Shown piece by piece: positions 1 to 9,700 of a stretch of 14,064 bases of DNA. Each line of letters begins with the position of its first letter. Position 1 is the stretch's first letter. Origin of the DNA: Bacteroidota bacterium (GTDB lineage: Bacteria > Bacteroidota > Bacteroidia > Bacteroidales > Prolixibacteraceae). The notes below the pieces were generated by a model. The model saw nothing but the letters and a program-made list of their open reading frames with translations. It searched no databases and was not told the DNA's origin. A program made the position numbers and the translations under genes. Where the stretch lies: positions 1 to 14,064 of the forward strand of contig JAUYTA010000482.1 in the NCBI GenBank assembly GCA_030695265.1, written 5' to 3'.

Positions 1-259
1 AAAAAAACAAGTTTTACCAGTATTTTAAAGAAACAATTCTCTTCGTTGTCGGAAGACCGAAGGAGCAGTCTCCAAACCATAATAACTATTGAGAATAAAA
101 TCAGTATTAACCATTAGCTTTTAGAAGACTAATTTTCTGATATTTGAATCTATATGCGGTAAAACGAACAAGCTGTTGAAAAACTCCGGACTTCGGTCTC
201 CGGTCTTCCGACAACGAAGAGAATTGTTTCTTTAAAATACTGGTAAAACTTGTTTTTTT
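1..259. repeat. 59-bp perfect inverted repeat pair around a 141-bp centre (MITE or IS-remnant candidate)
   Basis: Bases 1-59 are the exact reverse complement of bases 201-259, with no mismatch over 59 nt. The outer ends are an A7 run on the left and a T7 run on the right. The left arm begins at the first base of the window, so the repeat may extend further out. The 141-bp centre (60-200) is AT-rich and holds no ORF; near the right arm it carries a short GTTGAAAAACTC-like stretch and a CTTCGGTCTCCGG motif partly resembling the arm. A long terminal inverted repeat without coding capacity fits a MITE or the shell of a deleted insertion sequence. A large bidirectional terminator hairpin is the alternative, since each strand ends in a T-run. 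The inverted repeat is seen directly; its origin is inference. Confidence 0.8.
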
Positions 260-301
260 AATTAATTTTATCCAGATTCATGAACTACAAAACCCGGAGA
301 T

Positions 302-1555
302 ATGAAAAGCCTCTTGCTGATTCTGGTGATGATGGTTTTTATGGTCGGATTTGGTTACAGCGCGCAACCTCTCAGGAAACCATTTATTCAAGTTAAAGTT
401 GATGGGAAACCTTCAAAAACAGGTGAAGTCCTTTCGGTAAAACCCGGCCAGAAATTTTTGGTGGACGTTGAGATGGAAGGAGGACGACGGGATTATTGCA
501 AGTTTCCCGATATCTATGCCGATATAACAGGCACAGGTCAAATTCTTTCAAGGGGAAAAGATGGTATTACTTATCAGGTTGCCGGAAAAAAATCAGAGTG
601 GAAGTTAATAAAAGAGGAAATCCGTTTTGCTGCCGATGAATATCTTCAGGTTAAAACTACCGATGTACAATCAACTGCGGAAATCACTGTATCCAATCAG
701 AAATTCTCACAATCCTATCTTAAAATAACAATTAAGGCAAGCTGGCAATTCACTCAAAACGAACACCTTAAAACAGAAGAAAATACTGCTGAAACAACAC
801 TCTATTTTAAAATTGCAGGTGAATCAGATGTTTGGTTCTCATCTCAAAATATCAAGGCTACAGGCATTAAAAACGAACTGGTTCATGAGAAATTGCAAGA
901 GGTGCAATCGGCTTGTGACAGTATCGAACTAAATTTCTACCGGCTAAATTTTCCTGCAGTCCAGCAATCCATTCGGAATCTTCAGAATTCGGTAAACACA
1001 CTGAAATCGATATTGGACGAGGTGAAAGCAAGTAATCCTTCGTACAAAGCAAAAGTGATTTTTATTGGTCTTCCAAGCGACCTTCCATTCAACGATATCA
1101 ACGCGCTTTTGCCAATTAAAAATAATTGGGACAATCTGGCAACTTCATTAAACAATCAGAAGCAGCAACTTGCCAAACTGCCTGCGCAGGCTACAAAAGA
1201 AAGCAAAGACGAATTGGTGAAAATTATAGCTATTTATGTTGATTGGCAATACCGATTACCTGAAAATACCTTCGAAATTATTACCCATTATATTCCCGAT
1301 TTAACTGCTGAGAAGGTACAGATGCCCGGTAATATCCATTTTATCGCTGAAGAAAAAACAGTTACCAACTATCCGCAAACCATTGCTGATTTAAACGCAT
1401 TTCTCGATCAGCGAATGTTGCAGTTACCCGACGAAATTCAGAACATAAACACTACCCAAACCAAGCTTCAGGCTGTGCGTTTGTTCGATGGAATGCTCCG
1501 CAGCTATTTCTCTTCCATCAACTGGGCCGAATGGCAAAGCACCAGGGGTTTTTAG
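302..1555 (+). CDS. Secreted protein of unknown function (417 aa)
   Basis: I do not recognise this family. Residues 1-20 form a classic signal peptide (MKS followed by a Leu/Val/Met/Phe core ending near GYSAQ), so the product should leave the cytoplasm. There is no lipobox Cys. Residues 25-180 alternate in a beta-rich pattern, like an Ig-type or other beta-sandwich domain. About 190-300 and 345-417 look mostly helical, with a Gln/Asn-rich stretch. Only two cysteines are evident, C66 and C205, and they could pair. The ATG at 302 follows GGAG at 296-299 too closely for a normal ribosome site, but it gives the best signal peptide. The gene is alone on its strand. It converges with the protease-barrel gene, with 28 nt between the stops, and starts 42 nt after the inverted repeat, which may carry or disrupt its promoter. 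It is a full-length ORF ending in TAG. Confidence 0.75.
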   Translation: MKSLLLILVMMVFMVGFGYSAQPLRKPFIQVKVDGKPSKTGEVLSVKPGQKFLVDVEMEGGRRDYCKFPDIYADITGTGQILSRGKDGITYQVAGKKSEWKLIKEEIRFAADEYLQVKTTDVQSTAEITVSNQKFSQSYLKITIKASWQFTQNEHLKTEENTAETTLYFKIAGESDVWFSSQNIKATGIKNELVHEKLQEVQSACDSIELNFYRLNFPAVQQSIRNLQNSVNTLKSILDEVKASNPSYKAKVIFIGLPSDLPFNDINALLPIKNNWDNLATSLNNQKQQLAKLPAQATKESKDELVKIIAIYVDWQYRLPENTFEIITHYIPDLTAEKVQMPGNIHFIAEEKTVTNYPQTIADLNAFLDQRMLQLPDEIQNINTTQTKLQAVRLFDGMLRSYFSSINWAEWQSTRGF

Positions 1556-1583
1556 AAATATTTCTTGGCAGAATGAAACGTGA

Positions 1584-3074
1584 TTACCACCCCGGAAGAA
1601 AGTTAAAGCCAAAAACTCCCCCCTCGGAACCCTTGTTTTGAAAAGGAAATGCATAGTACGGCTCAATTATCATGGCACCGAACAAATTGAGGCGCAATGA
1701 AGCTCCGGCACTAAATACCGGGATTCGTTCGGTGAAGTCAAGCGGTTCCCAGCGTAGCCTTACCTTGTCGCCTTTGCTCCATGCCAGTCCACCGTCGAAA
1801 AACAGGTTGACGTCGGTGAAAAATATTTTTGAATTGATAAGTGCCAGATTTTCAGGGCCGGTGAAAGGCACCCGAATTTCAAAATTGGTCACCAGAATTT
1901 TTGATCCAACCAAATTTGATATATTGAAGTAGTGGTAATTGGGCGAATTCTCCATGTCACCATAAAAGGAAATATCCTGATATCCTCTAATCAACCAAGG
2001 ATAACCAAGAAAATAAGGATATACAACCTGGGTTTCCGAATCTCTTCCATACCTTCCGTTATGATAGGCCCTAAAGGCAAATCCGACAGGTTTTGTGAAA
2101 AAGTATTTGCGGTAGTCAATAAGTCCGGTGTAAAAGTTGACTACCCCGAAATATTTTTCAACCTGAAGACGAGAACGCGAACCTGTCATCGGAGCAGTCA
2201 TACCAAATGTCGATTTATCTTGTACATAAGCCAGATCAAAAACCTGATACTTATTGCCTTTAGGAGCAGGTTGTTTTTCCTTTTTTACGCCAATAGGATA
2301 ACCCAGCAGATCGTAATAATAATTGTACCGGTCAATGCGGTAATAGTACCAAGATGCCGAGGCTCCTGCCTCAAACCTGCGGGTCTGCGAAATCGGATAA
2401 AAAGAGAACAGCGAAATATTATCCTCGAACATCCTGATATAGTCAAGCATAAGATTGGTAACCAGGTATTTCTCATCTTTAATCTTCAGTGAATCCATTG
2501 TCAGGTACATATTGCCGCTGCGGTAAGGGATATGCGATATCGATGCTCCCCACTTTAGCCGTTTGGTTTGATTGATATATGCGGTCTGGCCTCCGAAATC
2601 GTAAATTTCTCCGTTAAGCGCGAGCGACGAATATAGCTGGTTGTTTCCCACAATATCACTGAAAATCATAAAGATACTGCCGCCCATGTTGTTGTTGCTG
2701 TAAGTTCTACCTGTCGAGACACCTATATTCACACTGTTCGAAATATAATCAAGGCGGAAACGCGGCCGGTACGGCACGTCCCTGATGGAATCGGGTGGAA
2801 GGATATTTGGATCATTTGGCCGGTTGTAAAGTGAAGCATCTACAATTTTGGATTTAAAATGTAGAAGTGGTGGAAGCGTTCCTGCATCAAAATTCAAAGA
2901 ATCCCTGTTCGTTTCAACCGGTATAAATTCGCTGCCCCGTGCAGTATAAATTTCATAGTTGTTGTTCAGGTAATAAGTATAGGCTATCAGGTCATTGTTG
3001 CGTGCAGTGCTTATTGCAGGCGATAAAGGTGTTATCCCGCTGATGCCTGTCACATATTCAGTCAATCGGTACAA
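1584..3074 (-). CDS. C-terminal part: end of propeller and Omp85-like outer-membrane beta-barrel (496 aa from first Met)
   Basis: The first Met (3074) is arbitrary: the frame is open from 3209, directly after the TAG. There is no signal peptide, so this segment could not reach the outer membrane unless joined to the upstream half. Residues 1-60 finish a propeller blade. From about residue 105 the chain shows alternating aromatic and polar strands typical of an outer-membrane barrel, rich in Tyr and Phe. It contains GYPWLIRGYQDISF near 357-370; the RGY resembles the conserved loop motif of Omp85/BamA-superfamily barrels. The C-terminus FGFNFLPGW ends in an aromatic residue, as barrel proteins normally do. 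No POTRA domains are visible, so this is not BamA itself. It ends in TAA, 28 nt from the convergent unknown gene. As a separate protein it is probably non-functional. Confidence 0.65.
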   Translation of the reverse strand: MYRLTEYVTGISGITPLSPAISTARNNDLIAYTYYLNNNYEIYTARGSEFIPVETNRDSLNFDAGTLPPLLHFKSKIVDASLYNRPNDPNILPPDSIRDVPYRPRFRLDYISNSVNIGVSTGRTYSNNNMGGSIFMIFSDIVGNNQLYSSLALNGEIYDFGGQTAYINQTKRLKWGASISHIPYRSGNMYLTMDSLKIKDEKYLVTNLMLDYIRMFEDNISLFSFYPISQTRRFEAGASASWYYYRIDRYNYYYDLLGYPIGVKKEKQPAPKGNKYQVFDLAYVQDKSTFGMTAPMTGSRSRLQVEKYFGVVNFYTGLIDYRKYFFTKPVGFAFRAYHNGRYGRDSETQVVYPYFLGYPWLIRGYQDISFYGDMENSPNYHYFNISNLVGSKILVTNFEIRVPFTGPENLALINSKIFFTDVNLFFDGGLAWSKGDKVRLRWEPLDFTERIPVFSAGASLRLNLFGAMIIEPYYAFPFQNKGSEGGVFGFNFLPGW

Positions 3075-3209
3075 TTTGTCATCTTCAATGTGATACCGGT
3101 AAAGGTTTCGGAAACCATCGGCATTCGAGAGGAAATAAATAGATTTGTCATCGTGCGAAAACCGCGGATTCAGATTGTCAGCTCCGGGAAACAGGTTCAG
3201 TGTTCTAAT

Positions 3210-4655
3210 CTACCTTGCTTCAAGGTTCAGGATGCTGATGCTGAAGCAGTATCGCTTGGAAGGATGTTTTTCATTGACAGATTCCGAAGAAAAGACAATA
3301 TTTTTACCGTCAGAAGACCAGGCAGGATGAATGGATGAATAAAAATTGGTGGTAAGCGTTTCCGTTTTTTTCAGTTCCATGTCATACAGATAGAGATTTC
3401 CGATGCCGTTCACCAAGCCGTTGAAAACCATGTAACGTCCATCGGGCGACCATTCAGGATTGGTAAGGGATAAAATTCCATCGATCGAAATTTCCGCTTC
3501 TACTTTTCCTTTCCGCACATCGATAATCACAATCCTATTGCTTCCCCGGCTGAAAACTACAAAGGCATACTTACGGCTGTCGGGAGACCAGGTTCCACCA
3601 GATTCAATAAAGCTGAAGTCATCGATATCCTGATTCCGCCGGATCTTCGTCACTTTCCGGATCACCCGTCCCGTTTGGGCTTCAGCCAGAAACAAGTCAA
3701 GCGAGAATACATTTTTTTCAGAAAAATAGGCAATGTACTTTCCGTTAGGGCTCAACGATGGCGATAGGTTCAATCTGCCAGAGTTTTCTTTCGATATGAT
3801 TTTTCTTCCTGTCAGAACCCTGGAAGAATCCTTCAGAAAAGGCTTGTAATAGCTTTCAATGCCGGTTTTCCACATAGCCGACAAGGTTTTCGAATCGAAA
3901 CCTATAATGGAATCAAGCGCTTTATCGAGGCCGATCCTGGCTGTTTTCACCAATAGAGGTACAATAATGCTGTCGCCCCATGTCTTGCCAATCATTGCCA
4001 GGAGCGAATGTCCATAACGGTAAGGGAAATATTTAGAATCGGTCGATAATTTATTGATGGACGGGAAATCCTTGTTCAGCAACGCATCGCGCATCCACAT
4101 GGCCGTATTGGGGTCAACGCTCCCGATCGACAAATATTCGGCCATGCCTTCAATCATCCACAAGGGAATATTGTTGATGGATTTCATTTTGATGGTATCG
4201 GTGAACAGCAGTCGGTTGAATTGAAAGGCATGAACCAGTTCGTGCCCGAGCACGTGGTCGATTTGAGCAATGGAATGAGTCGCCGGCATGACGACCCTGT
4301 TTTTCAGGCTTTCAGTAACACCGCCGGTACCAACTCCTAATGAACCGCTTATGGCTGTTGTTTGCTGAAATTCAGCGTGTGTGGAATAAAGGATCAGTGG
4401 ATTTCGTTTCTCAAAGGTATCGGCAAACATACGCTGATGCATGGCATACCATTCTTCGGCCCTGTTGGCAAAATAATTCAGTAATGCATCGTCATCAAGG
4501 TAATGGTAAATTTCAAAATGGGGCATTTGTTTTACCTGATATCGGAAGGTACGGTAACTTGGCTTGTTCTGCCCAAAATACTGAGCCACAGCACTAATTG
4601 GAAATATTGTTGATACAATAACCATTGATACGACCCATTTCAGAATCCATTTCAT
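3210..4655 (-). CDS. N-terminal part: secreted metalloprotease domain plus PD40 propeller blades (481 aa)
   Basis: The product starts with a signal peptide (residues 1-24, cleavage after AVA before Q25). The protease domain carries HELVH at 138-142, a zinc-binding HExxH motif, and a downstream WMIEGMAEY block at 166-174 whose Glu169 or Glu173 is the likely third zinc ligand, as in gluzincin 'peptidase MA-like' domains. Four PD40/TolB-type blade signatures follow, centred near 300 (SPNGKYIAYFS), 357 (WSPDSRKYAF), 402 (WSPDGRYMVF) and 446 (WSSDGKNIVFSS). The ORF ends abruptly at R481 inside the propeller. If made alone it would be a secreted protease with an incomplete propeller and no membrane anchor. 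The predicted catalytic residues are intact, so activity is conceivable. It lies downstream of the SusD gene but behind that operon's terminator, with 218 nt between, so it probably has its own promoter. I saw no clear TAnnTTTG box there, only a TAAATTTA variant close to the start. Confidence 0.75.
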   Translation of the reverse strand: MKWILKWVVSMVIVSTIFPISAVAQYFGQNKPSYRTFRYQVKQMPHFEIYHYLDDDALLNYFANRAEEWYAMHQRMFADTFEKRNPLILYSTHAEFQQTTAISGSLGVGTGGVTESLKNRVVMPATHSIAQIDHVLGHELVHAFQFNRLLFTDTIKMKSINNIPLWMIEGMAEYLSIGSVDPNTAMWMRDALLNKDFPSINKLSTDSKYFPYRYGHSLLAMIGKTWGDSIIVPLLVKTARIGLDKALDSIIGFDSKTLSAMWKTGIESYYKPFLKDSSRVLTGRKIISKENSGRLNLSPSLSPNGKYIAYFSEKNVFSLDLFLAEAQTGRVIRKVTKIRRNQDIDDFSFIESGGTWSPDSRKYAFVVFSRGSNRIVIIDVRKGKVEAEISIDGILSLTNPEWSPDGRYMVFNGLVNGIGNLYLYDMELKKTETLTTNFYSSIHPAWSSDGKNIVFSSESVNEKHPSKRYCFSISILNLEAR

Positions 4656-4818
4656 GGCACTTGCGTTTAACCAACATATAAATTTACTGAAAATCCGCTA
4701 TTAAAAAATCAATATATTTCTTAAAATTTCATAACGCACAATACCCTATGATTCAATCTTAATCACCATTATTTTGGACAAAAAACAATCTTTCTATTGA
4801 AAAACCACTTTAAAACGA

Positions 4819-4850
4819 AAAACGGCCACTCCCGAAGGAGCAGCCGTTTT
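4819..4850 (-). terminator. Rho-independent terminator of the SusC/SusD operon
   Basis: Reading the minus strand, AAAACGGCTGCTCC pairs with GGAGTGGCCGTTTT (14 pairs including two G-U) around a TTCG loop closed by C-G, the very stable cUUCGg tetraloop. A T-rich tract continues after the stem. It starts 23 nt after the SusD stop codon and isolates the operon from the protease gene downstream. The A-run before the stem could let it act on the other strand too, but no plus-strand gene leads into it. Confidence 0.88.
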
Positions 4851-4873
4851 AAGTCTATTTTAGGGAAGATCGA

Positions 4874-6718
4874 TTAATAACCCGGGTTCTGAACAAGTAA
4901 ATCATTTTTATTCATCTCGCTACGCATAATCGGGAAGAAATATGCTTTGTTAAGCCAGGCTCTGGCATCTCCCGGTGTGTCTTTCTTAGAGAAAATTGGA
5001 GCGCCATAAGTAGAGCCATCTGTTTTTCTGTATGCAGGAACTGATGTTTCTGTTGTAACATAGCGTACATCAACAGCAGAAGTTTGTTTATAAGCCACAG
5101 GCCCAATCAACCATCGGCGAACATCCCAGAAACGTTGGTCTTCGTATGCAAATTCAACCCTGCGCTCCTGCCGGTATGCCTGACGCAATGCATCGCCAGA
5201 CAATGAAGCTGATAAGTTAGGTTGACCTGCACGGGTACGAATCATGTTAATATAGGTACGGGCTTCTGCGTCCTGACCCAGTTCAATACAAGCTTCAGCA
5301 TAATTCAAAATAATTTCAGCATACCTGATGTGCTTGAAAGGAACATCCTGCTTTACATACTGTGGATCGATGGAAGGATCATTCCATTTCCGAACATAGT
5401 ATCCTGTTTTTCCACCATTCCAGTCTTCAATCGGACCTTCACGGGTATCCAAACCGGCTTTGATCATTTTGCCTGATGAATCATAAACGCGACCAACCTG
5501 AATTTTGCTGAATGGGTCAATTTTCAAAGCATCATCCGGACGTTTTCTCCATTGTACTCCCTCATACAGAATGGTAGCATACAAACGCGCATCACGTTTT
5601 AGGTATGGATTTGCTTTGTGTGCCGGATTATTCCAATTAAACTTGCTTCCGTCTTTCATTTCATAGTCATCAACCAAATCTCCAAGCGGACAGTTGTTCC
5701 CCCAGTTATGGTAACCATTTGGGCCGCTGTACAGGGCAGGATTATAACCATTCCAACTTTCATCGGTTTTAGGAGTGAAGAATTGCAGTAAGATATCTTC
5801 ATCAGTTCCTTTTGAAGTAAACAATTCAACAAAATTAAGGGCTACAGAATCAGTTGCTGCAGGAGCTGGTTTGTATAATTTATATTTACCCAAATCAATA
5901 ACTGCTTTGGCTGCATTTTTTGCAGCTGTCCAACGGGCAGTAGCATCACCACCAGTATAACCTAATAGATCTGGTTTTGAGAATCCGCTGGTAACAACAG
6001 TATTTTTAGCTGAGTTATGCAAATCGCTGGCAGCATAAAGTAAAACCCTTGATTTAAGAGCCAATGCAGCTCCTTTGGTTATCCGGCCATTGGTTGCATA
6101 AGCCACCGGAAGATTCATCGCTGCTGAATCAATTTGCCCAACAATAAACTTGATACAGTTTTCGTAGCTGTCGCGAGGAACATTAAATTCATCAGTCAGC
6201 CCATAAACTTTGGTAATAATCGGAACTCCTCCATATAGGTTGGTCAGATAGAAATAGGTCCATGCACGTAAAAAATAGGCTTGTCCTTTTAAATTGTCGA
6301 TCGTAGCTTTTTCTCCAACAACTTTATTAATTTTCGAGAAGAAAATATTGCAACGCCGTACATTTGAATATAACGGATCCCAACGGAAATGTAAAGTATG
6401 CGGTGTCGCCCAATTTACTTCCCAGCCCATCAGCCCGTCAGAGGTAATTAGTGATTTGTTAAAGTCTGTTACTCCCCAATCTGGTGTAAAATGAGATTCA
6501 TCTGAATAATCCGAAAGTCGCTCGATACTGAAAGGGAGACCCAGGGCATTCCGGTACATGCTGTTAACAAATGTTTCAATAAGGTTCGGGTCGCTCCAAA
6601 CATCTATTTCGGAATAATCGCCCAACGGTTTTTTGTCCAAAAAATCTTCCGTATTTGTACAGGAGGAAACGAATGAGATGACCGATACAATCATCAATAT
6701 ATTAAATATCTTTTTCAT
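4874..6718 (-). CDS. SusD/RagB-family nutrient-binding outer-membrane lipoprotein (614 aa)
   Basis: SusD-family proteins are surface lipoproteins that cap the SusC-type TonB receptor and help capture glycans or other polymers. The N-terminus is a lipoprotein signal peptide with lipobox FVSSC, lipidated Cys20, followed by the family hallmark TEDFLDKKPLGDYSE. The N-terminal half (about 90-230) has the helical TPR-like pattern, including KGQAYFLRAWTYFYLTNLYG. The C-terminal SusD domain runs from about 330, with RYAEIILNYAEACIELGQ near 470 and the QERRVEFAYEDQRFWDVRRW block. The ending FFPIMRSEMNKNDLLVQNPGY is the usual SusD C-terminus. The length is normal for the family. It starts 13 nt after the SusC stop, so the two are translated from one transcript, and a strong terminator follows. 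No enzyme gene nearby reveals the ligand. Family assignment is near certain; substrate unknown. Confidence 0.97.
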   Translation of the reverse strand: MKKIFNILMIVSVISFVSSCTNTEDFLDKKPLGDYSEIDVWSDPNLIETFVNSMYRNALGLPFSIERLSDYSDESHFTPDWGVTDFNKSLITSDGLMGWEVNWATPHTLHFRWDPLYSNVRRCNIFFSKINKVVGEKATIDNLKGQAYFLRAWTYFYLTNLYGGVPIITKVYGLTDEFNVPRDSYENCIKFIVGQIDSAAMNLPVAYATNGRITKGAALALKSRVLLYAASDLHNSAKNTVVTSGFSKPDLLGYTGGDATARWTAAKNAAKAVIDLGKYKLYKPAPAATDSVALNFVELFTSKGTDEDILLQFFTPKTDESWNGYNPALYSGPNGYHNWGNNCPLGDLVDDYEMKDGSKFNWNNPAHKANPYLKRDARLYATILYEGVQWRKRPDDALKIDPFSKIQVGRVYDSSGKMIKAGLDTREGPIEDWNGGKTGYYVRKWNDPSIDPQYVKQDVPFKHIRYAEIILNYAEACIELGQDAEARTYINMIRTRAGQPNLSASLSGDALRQAYRQERRVEFAYEDQRFWDVRRWLIGPVAYKQTSAVDVRYVTTETSVPAYRKTDGSTYGAPIFSKKDTPGDARAWLNKAYFFPIMRSEMNKNDLLVQNPGY

Positions 6719-6731
6719 AGTTATTTCTTTT

Positions 6732-9700
6732 TTAGAATGTTAAAGTTAATCCGGCTGTAATAACTCTTTGAGGAGCATAGGAAGTTCCGGCTGTAGTTTC
6801 AGGATCAATAATTTTCGCTTTGTCAACGGTCAGCAGGTTTAGACCATTCAAATAAATACGAAGGTTCTCAATACCCAATACTGCATTTGCAGTCGATGGC
6901 AAACTATATCCAATTTCAAGGTTTTTTAAACGGATATAATCGGTGCTTCTCAGCCAAAAAGTATTTCCCTGGCTTCTCCAGTATTCTTCGTCACGGTTAA
7001 ATGTTCTTGGGAAGGTAGCATCTGTATTTTCAGGAGTCCATCGGTTATCGGCAAATTCTTTGTAATAGTTGCCAATTTCTCCTGATTCTGCTGAAATATA
7101 TTGCATGGCACCGGCTGCACCCTGAACAAGCATTGCCAAATCAAACTGTTTGTATTTCAGGTTAGCAGTGAAACCGCCAATAAACCGCGGAAAATTATTC
7201 TTTTCGTTCATTACCCGGTCTAATCCGTTTATCACCTTATCATCATTCACATCTTTGAAAATGATATCGCCTGGTTGAGCATTAGCCCAATGAGGATAAG
7301 CATCCACTGCAGCCTTATCTTTAAAAATGCCTATTGCTTCGTAATACAAGGAAGAACCCATTGGTCTGCCTGTTGATTGCTGGTAATCAGGGATTCCTGG
7401 TGTTTCATCCCAGAAAACAATTTTATTCTTCGAATAACTGCCATTTACCGATAAATCATATTCAAGATCTCCTAAATTGTCATGGTATCCAATTACTGCT
7501 TCAAAACCCCTGTTCTGAACTTTACCAATATTTTCAGGAGGTAAGGTTAAACCGGTTGAATTTGGTACAGATGCATTTCTTGTTATAAGAATCTGTGTCC
7601 GCACATTGTTAAAATAATCGGCAGAAAACGACAATTTACTATTGAGTAAAAGGGCATCGAAACCAATATTTGCCTGATTGGCAACTTCCCATGTTACATT
7701 TGGATTCGGTATTTTTGTTTCATTCAGAAGCTTGTTCTCACTTGATCCGAACACATAAGATCTGCCGCTTAAATACCCGTACGTAGCCAGATACTGATAA
7801 TCAGCAATACGGTCATTTCCGGTTTGTCCCCACGATCCGCGAATTTTCAGGTCATTAACAACTGCCACATTTTCTTTCCAGAAATTTTCTTCTGAAATAC
7901 GCCATCCGGCAGAAACACCGGGGAAGAAGCCAAATTGCTTGCTGGTAGGGAATCGGTATGAACCATCGTATCTCCAAACAAACTCAGCCATGTATTTTTG
8001 GCTCAGGTCATAATTTACACGTCCAAAATAACTCTGATAAGCATTCTGACTTGCAGAACCGTCATTTGACATGTATTGGTCTGAAGCGCCGGCAAATAAC
8101 TGGTCAACAGCAGCCGAAATATAATTTTTCCGGAACGCGCTGAAAACATCATTGTGCCCGCTTCGTCTTTCAGCGCCAGCCATTAATTTAACACTGTGAA
8201 TATCCAGTATTTTCGTTTCATAAGTCGCATAGGCATTTACAGTGATCGACTGACCATCGGCCATGTCCTGAGACAACTGTGGCGCATCAAGGCCTCTTTT
8301 GCCTTTTGTAACTACATGGTCAGCATTGCCATCCCAGGTATATAAATACCATGGTGTTTCGAATTTTTTGTGGAACCTGAAAGTTTTATCAAAAGAACCA
8401 TTGGCTGTAACAGATAATCCGCGAACCCATGGGATTGCAATAACTGTGCGCAAATTACTTTCAAGTACATACCTTTTGTCCATATCGTATCCGGTAGCTG
8501 AAGTGGTTGTGACAGCCGGGTTGTCGCCATATTCAATGTCCGGTCCGGGAGTTCCGTCAGGCCAGTAGGCAGGCATATTTGGTTTACCCCGCATCAGCAT
8601 GCGGAAAACTGAACCGGCAGAACGGGTTGGATAATTTCTCAATTCTTCCCTACCGGCAACATCAAATGCAAGATCAATGTATTTGTTTACCTTTCCATCA
8701 ATGTTCGTGCGGAAATCGTACTGTTTGTAGTTGGTGGCACTGTTGTGATAATAGCCGTCTTCAAACTTGGCACCCAGCGAAATGAAATATCTCATGTTTT
8801 CAGTTCCTCCTGAAATAGAAGCATTTTGCTGATTTTGGCTCGACCAGTCTTTAAAAACTTCAGCAAACCAATCTGTATTTGGGTGTCCCCATGGATCAGA
8901 TCCATCGCTGTATTTCTGAATATCATCAGCTGAATACTTTGTATTTCTGCCTGCTGAGTATAAGCCTGTTTTAGCATTATAGCTCTTATAATAATTAATT
9001 TCATTCAGCATGGTAGCATATTGGGCAGCATCGGCCATTTCAGGAATTCGGGTAGGTTGGTTAAAACCCTGGTTCATGTTTATGGTCACTTTGGGCTTAC
9101 CAAGACTACCGCGTTTGGTAGTTATCAGGATTACACCATTTGCAGCTTGCGACCCATAAATGGCTGCAGAAGCATCTTTCAGAATGGTAACAGTTTCAAT
9201 GTCACTCGGATTAATTCGTTCCATGCCGCGGTTTGCAACACCATCGACAACCACCAGAGGACTATTGTCGCCCAGTGTATTTGAACCACGGATGCGCAAC
9301 GTTGCACCATCGGCACCCGGTTCACCGCTTCTTGTAACAGCTACCAGTCCTGGCATACGTCCAACCAAATTATTGGTTAAATTAGTTCCCGGCGATTTTT
9401 CAAGCTCTGATCCTTTGGAAGAAACGACAGAACCGGTTGAAGTTACTTTTCGCTGAACACCGTAACCAATGGCTACAACTTCTTCAATACCAAAGCTTTC
9501 CTGAGCCATCGTAACATTGATGGTAAGTTGGTTACCGATGGTTACTTCCTGTGTTTTCATTCCAACGAATGAAAAAACAAGAACTTTGTCGCCGTCATTC
9601 AGTCCAAGTTGATATTTTCCATCGATGCCGGTCATTACACCACGTGTGGTACCTTTAACAACAACGCTGGTTCCCGGAACAGGTTCTCCGTTTTCATCTT

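Larger units (their letters stand above)
1584..4655 (-). pseudogene. Secreted HExxH metalloprotease / PD40 propeller / outer-membrane barrel gene, interrupted by one in-frame TAG
   Basis: The two long minus-strand ORFs 4655-3210 and 3074-1584 are in the same frame, and the 45 codons between them (3209-3075) are open and protein-like. Joined, they make a 1023-codon gene whose only defect is TAG at 3212-3210 (codon 482). Translation just after the stop (IRTLNLFPGADNLNPRFS, then DDKSIYFLS) is the next PD40 propeller blade, so the homology runs straight through. The domain order is signal peptide, zinc metalloprotease (about 40-280), five visible PD40 blades (about 295-520) and a beta-barrel (about 640-1023). 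I know this arrangement from Bacteroidota proteins annotated as TolB-like/PD40 or BamA/TamA-family outer-membrane proteins. One base change (for example from CAG, AAG or GAG) explains the break. Sequencing error, recent inactivation or amber readthrough are all possible; TAG ends other genes here, so reassignment is unlikely. Confidence 0.8.

Noticed and set aside
1554..1565. AGAAATATTTCT palindrome between convergent genes as a terminator
   Set aside because: Weak A/T-only 6-bp arms with no loop and no T-run; not convincing.
1584..3074. BamA or TamA
   Set aside because: The barrel and RGY motif resemble Omp85 proteins, but there are no POTRA domains and the frame continues upstream into a propeller and protease.
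3210..3212. Reassigned TAG codon (alternative genetic code)
   Set aside because: TAG is the natural stop of the secreted-protein gene (1553-1555) and of the putative antitoxin (12651-12653), so TAG is a normal stop here.
8299..9456. Plus-strand ORFs opposite the SusC gene
   Set aside because: They are antisense shadows of a strongly supported receptor gene, with no family features or start signals.
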